From Streptococcus suis (lineage in GTDB: Bacteria; Bacillota; Bacilli; Lactobacillales; Streptococcaceae): a stretch of DNA of 64,000 bases. The notes under the pieces were generated by a model that was given only the letters and a program-made list of their open reading frames with translations, was not told the origin of the DNA and searched no databases. The DNA is taken from positions 744,001-808,000 of the forward strand of contig NZ_CP082205.1 of NCBI RefSeq assembly GCF_019856455.1, in the 5' to 3' direction. Position 1 is the stretch's first letter. Every line of letters begins with the position of its first letter. The position numbers were made by a program, and so were the translations under genes. Below are positions 62,301 to 64,000 of the stretch, in pieces.

Positions 62301-64000
62301 CCAACTAGCCAATGGACAGACTGGTAATGAAACCTTGCTTATCAAGGAACTTGGCAAGTATGCCTTGGTCGAAACCCAAGCCCCAGATGGCTATATTGGA
62401 TTGAGCCAGCCAGTCCTACTTGAGGCAACCGAGGCACGTCAGGCACATTCAGATACAAAAAACAAACATGTGACACGGTTTGCGGTCCTATCCTCTAGCG
62501 ATAAGGTGACTGTCGATACCAGCAGTACAGCAAATGACAATGTTTTGAAATTGCAGGTGAAAAACAGACAGAAAGTCTATAACCTTAAGATTTTGAAACG
62601 GGATGCCCAGAATGCTCAACAAGGTTTGACTGCGACATTTGGTCTCTTTAATGCAGATGGGACAAACAAGATTGCAGAAGGGCAGACCAACGAAAACGAT
62701 CATTCCTATACCTTTAGTCAGCTAAGACCGGGTACCTATACTCTCAAAGAGTTGCAAACGCCAATCAATTATAATCCATTGAGAGACTTCAAGATTGTCA
62801 TTGCGAACAGTGGTCAGGTCAGTGTACTGGATACCCCAACCAGAATGGTAGAAGTGGGTAACACAGTTGATACTACCATTAGCCTCACTATCAAAAACCG
62901 CACCTATACGCCAATCAGTATTCAGAAGGTGGACAAACGTAGCAACGAGACCACCTTGATAGGTGTGCGGTTGCGGATTCAGGCTAAGAATGGCAATCAG
63001 ATGCCGCAATTTAGCAATCGAAGCTGGCATGAAACAAACTATCAGGGTCGTGTGATTGACACTGAAAAGGCCCTTGAGTGGATGAGCTCGACTGCTGGAA
63101 ATGCCGTCTTCCAGCTACCACAAGGAACTTATACCATCAGCGAACTCTCTGCACCAGCAGGTTACGAGCAGCTACAGCCTTTCGATATCACTGTGGCAGA
63201 AGATGGTAGTGTCCAGCTTGCTCAGGGAACAAATCCTGAACAGGTTAGTCAAGGTACAAAAGATGGACGGATCAATATCAAACTCACCAACGTCTTTAAG
63301 CCTAAGATAAAGATTATCAAAGTCGACAGCCGTGATGCCAACCGTAAGCTAGCAGGTGCACGCTTCAAGTTATTTGGACCGGATGAAAATACGCAGATAG
63401 GTCAGGAAGTGACAACCAGCAGCAACGGTGAAATCACCCTTCCAGGCTTGGAGCCAGGTACCTACTATTTGCAAGAAAGTCAGCCTCCGACAGATTATCA
63501 GGCTAATGCTCGCAAATACCAAATCATAATTGATGCCAATGGTTCGGCTCAGATTACTAATGCTGATGCTAAGATTGAGAACGGAGCTAGTCAAGATCAG
63601 GGTGCGGATAAGATTATCCCAATCACCGTTAAAAATGAGAGAGAAACCTATAACCTCAAGATTTTGCAACGGGATGCCCAGAATGCTCAACAAGGATTGA
63701 TAGCGACATTTGGGCTGTATAATGCAGATGGGATAAGTAAGATTACGGAAGGTCAGACCAACCCAAGCGATCATTCCTATACCTTTAGTCAGTTGCTCCC
63801 TGGCACTTATGTCCTCAAAGAAGAGAGGCCGCCGTCAGGTTATATTCAAGTAGATCCAGTTCGACTTGAAATCACGCAGGCGGGTCAATTACGAATCCTG
63901 TCAGGAGATAGTAGCCTTCTAGAAATTGGTGCATCAAGTGGCAATACGCTTCAACTGACGGTGAAAAACGACAGTAAGAAAACCCTGCGCATTTCCAAAC
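56392..64000 (+). CDS. Giant CnaB-repeat surface protein, probable ancillary pilin/adhesin, 3' end outside window
   Basis: Open for 2,536 codons without a stop. Signal peptide 1-34 (cleavage after SVSA); a Glu/Pro-rich N-terminal region; one CnaB-like domain at about 278-365; an adhesin-like head at about 400-1220 (GDSFTIELPRELKLEHLANP); then at least ten SpaA/CnaB-type domains from about 1225, each with a K-x-D start and an E-A-P-x-G-Y-like turn (EVEAPAGYTL, EVRAPTGY, ETRAPDGY, EIRAPQGY, ETAPPAGY), able to form isopeptide bonds. A discoidin-like domain lies at about 1772-1902. The LPXTG end would be beyond 64000. It resembles the ancillary subunit (Sfp1) of the S. suis srtF pilus, reported as disrupted in some virulent strains; assignment needs the downstream genes. 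Confidence 0.85.
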   Translation, partial: MKKVRYFLSSFLLLVLCLDIIRLPITIFSESVSATTPLTIRTKYIEHLKEDGQKLAIKLDTSQKQLDRLDVIVQIEEGVDISKGLSLVFQNELELESQLDEQGFPKEKLPPGFVKDEDYREEDVPKEFPEQEVAPTVATQDPLEAPLPVYGLGYYSIKIKPGPERHIEWKVDEEKPERRYEEILLRLKIKKPLQTGQFMAVLSSDYKTILTEDWKTFEELVKRNSIEMVTDSVASDIEQPIPETSESTSDNTQSNPVPEGEEVIQEEQALAIQTANLRLVLREHEEGVLQPSKPIAGAEFSISSVENPEISYNGRTDEQGILDWKDLPLGEYQISQLSTAQGYEVEKQLPVIQLQESGAEKIIHVTNAKKNGLEGRIGSMLRSARTRRAITETNTDRTTTIINNPNGTTTTVTREEEITKDIFDPIRIEIPGVTRHFRQGGDLRKKEIQVTSTGEKKIIWEYITTVTGANDRYIKQIANTFMVPVDSGLGAPKITSIIHNQGQTIGNPETSRYSDSGRFDSVTNQLPIQDGTYVYTIETPILLPSENYTLDYYSDVKVQAPVRSRLTQNGQTIELTREEERNIKSAGSLTLPSDQTTSPYDTPKLSDTIRVNGRYRESNNKVIEWYTSRLNTTDSVQTYTFDVAEDKNTQAVHSKIVYVYEPTEGGNYRLKSTQTVDKTQNQITVNDVPVGGIAVVETITNVTNEKANHTITGASLEALKGDITIHKKWATGTEKTAVTFSVNGGSYRDHKVTLQANQSQVTVPNVEKFSGTGSTATKTRIYYEVTEDVPDGYALSTAQMDWKNLQYVFTNKKDTSQPITPKPPGSCESYGVTHVEPVNINWLIWERNGNKWGGFHGSLKFYFKLPAFAKEGDSFTIELPRELKLEHLANPSVEWTPVYKSGTNEILARTYHVEDRKLKFVLTSAAYSVTEYSGWFEIGSDQSSGLVQINNDRNVAGRKYLTGVRPEVPVWYSFDLENPINTQSNIVNKKLKYKTSYKGGNFDCSYTVIGDGTLNATENGSGGLQGSLRQFSSVHKQAINQTADSVTWELVYNGERNDITGGVGHDSRKIWDRIHENSSLYDGDVHTSIPRNIKVFVADGNPAASYTESEMVRLSLVATSRSGEQTTYHYGINGVTNMGLAILLKRESWYDAQFNYRSNYTLEFYHEGAGWGRKTIVARIKQRKNGNTTLRNAVSLNWNSVVLGGDKSPNNFFVAGDTVASGGAYPTGWYGFQLKKVDQQKRPLEGAVFTLYDSQQRPYQTIRSNEQGILEFTNILGGEYTFKEVEAPAGYTLDTTVHRLNIRNSENITINGKLYTAQAPFEIINKKDAKLSLKLKKKDLANTPLKGAVFRLRKTDGGQPYDETLGDTFESDEFLFNELTAGNYTLEEVRAPTGYRGMGQINLTVYEENGTLKLRKQADAANSQTSTPQLNNGVVTLDIYNQPLELTFTKQNTQGQPLENAIFELRQIHSTGFTVVRTNLFSKANGQFVLKGLLPNTTYELWETRAPDGYAKPTQAVVQFTVNEDGAAHFTRGSSTIVNSPPKFKVKIVKIDAETGQPITEGVNDTAPRFTVTNATGDTLNGQIANLQNGMYTFTNGSGANSGFEAGTYYLKEIRAPQGYTRLTNLIPFTIHSDGRVTVSEEFADGVATSATSPDTVQIKVKNDRLKTLRISKRIKGLEDLPSLITGQMTFTLSKDNDVSFQPVTVTQAANTDFVFNNLTYGSYTLVETAPPAGYMVEPIVYKVAVSRAGVSLYRTSDQVTPSRVEGVSLITSPDLSNIQSGPESNAIDGSETTSVTYHNFNGQGNTIPVGAYLGVDLQSVKRVRNIFYLQGNQNNVTDRMNRYTVEYSIDGETYYPIASSATTERFEQSTDLLARYIRVRNEEQVVNKWYAVRELRISAQEAESVSLQGGQAFPIGNIQHPFIRMEKRDSETGAIIQGTATFKLYKVPEDTTETTLSTAINDNNLIQTFQLANGQTGNETLLIKELGKYALVETQAPDGYIGLSQPVLLEATEARQAHSDTKNKHVTRFAVLSSSDKVTVDTSSTANDNVLKLQVKNRQKVYNLKILKRDAQNAQQGLTATFGLFNADGTNKIAEGQTNENDHSYTFSQLRPGTYTLKELQTPINYNPLRDFKIVIANSGQVSVLDTPTRMVEVGNTVDTTISLTIKNRTYTPISIQKVDKRSNETTLIGVRLRIQAKNGNQMPQFSNRSWHETNYQGRVIDTEKALEWMSSTAGNAVFQLPQGTYTISELSAPAGYEQLQPFDITVAEDGSVQLAQGTNPEQVSQGTKDGRINIKLTNVFKPKIKIIKVDSRDANRKLAGARFKLFGPDENTQIGQEVTTSSNGEITLPGLEPGTYYLQESQPPTDYQANARKYQIIIDANGSAQITNADAKIENGASQDQGADKIIPITVKNERETYNLKILQRDAQNAQQGLIATFGLYNADGISKITEGQTNPSDHSYTFSQLLPGTYVLKEERPPSGYIQVDPVRLEITQAGQLRILSGDSSLLEIGASSGNTLQLTVKNDSKKTLRISK
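61705..62097 (+). other. Discoidin (F5/8 type C)-like domain within the giant surface protein
   Basis: Residues about 1772-1902. The pattern AIDGSETTSVTYH, GAYLGVDLQSVKRVRNIFYLQG, YTVEYSIDGETYYPI and LARYIRVRNEEQVVNKWYAVRELRIS follows the discoidin beta-sandwich. Such domains bind glycans or lipids. It interrupts the run of CnaB domains and so projects from the stalk. Confidence 0.7.
62578..62750 (+). repeat. Intragenic repeat, first copy
   Basis: DNA encoding NLKILKRDAQNAQQGL and the following GQTN...DHSYTFSQL. It matches 63652-63824 at most positions, including third codon positions, showing recent duplication or gene conversion. Confidence 0.8.
63652..63824 (+). repeat. Intragenic repeat, second copy
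   Basis: Second copy of the CnaB segment, encoding NLKILQRDAQNAQQGL. Just after it, the last bases of the window (KKTLRISK, 63979 on) repeat the start of the earlier domain at about 61391 (KTLRISKR), so a larger block may be duplicated beyond the edge. Confidence 0.75.

Overview
The window looks like chromosome from a low-GC Streptococcus, most likely Streptococcus suis. This rests on gene order and family recognition: the vicX end, pbp2b-recR-ddl-murF cell-wall block, msm/gtfA/dexB sugar operon, livJHMGF, tmk-holB-yabA-rsmI, serC-serA, and a giant CnaB-repeat surface protein like the ancillary pilins of this species. No search was run, so the species is an inference.

Layout. 1-2.4 kb: 3' end of vicX, then an antibiotic-resistance-type ABC-F ATPase behind a long leader with a mini-ORF and terminator. 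2.5-10.3 kb: pbp2b, recR, ddl, an OsmC protein, an HrtBA-like ABC exporter and murF. 10.3-16.6 kb: an IS630 element, a YwaF-like membrane protein, a P-type ATPase (minus strand) and prfC. 16.6-25.1 kb: an ABC exporter, a PH-domain protein, the DEAD-box helicase cshA behind a structured leader, an SdpR/SdpI pair, a GNAT gene with an attenuator-like leader, a flavin reductase, and a minus-strand group (GIY-YIG, TrmN6-like, three small membrane paralogues). 25.3-27.6 kb: metB and a MalY/PatB C-S lyase. 27.6-37.0 kb: an AraC regulator divergent from aga-msmEFG-gtfA-dexB, an apparently complete alpha-galactoside uptake and breakdown operon. 37.1-43.6 kb: upp, clpP (CtsR box), ylbG and livJ-livHMGF. 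43.6-44.4 kb: an array of hairpin modules with a large dispersed repeat embedded in it. 44.4-51.9 kb: queH, a CBS-domain protein, xpaC-like/telA, a YitT protein, tmk-holB-yabA-rsmI. 52.0-56.0 kb: serC, a frameshifted GNAT gene, serA, ogt and an ArsC/Spx-like protein. 56.4 kb to the end: one open reading frame of at least 2,536 codons for a giant surface protein, cut by the window edge.

The least ordinary content is regulatory and repetitive. There are two candidate antibiotic-type attenuators (ABC-F leader; GNAT leader peptide with its Shine-Dalgarno in a hairpin), a roughly 240-nt multi-stem leader before cshA, four copies of a 290-350 bp mosaic palindromic repeat, a tandem hairpin array, and RUP-like miniature elements whose ends match the resident IS630 copy. 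I saw no tRNA, rRNA, CRISPR or prophage genes.
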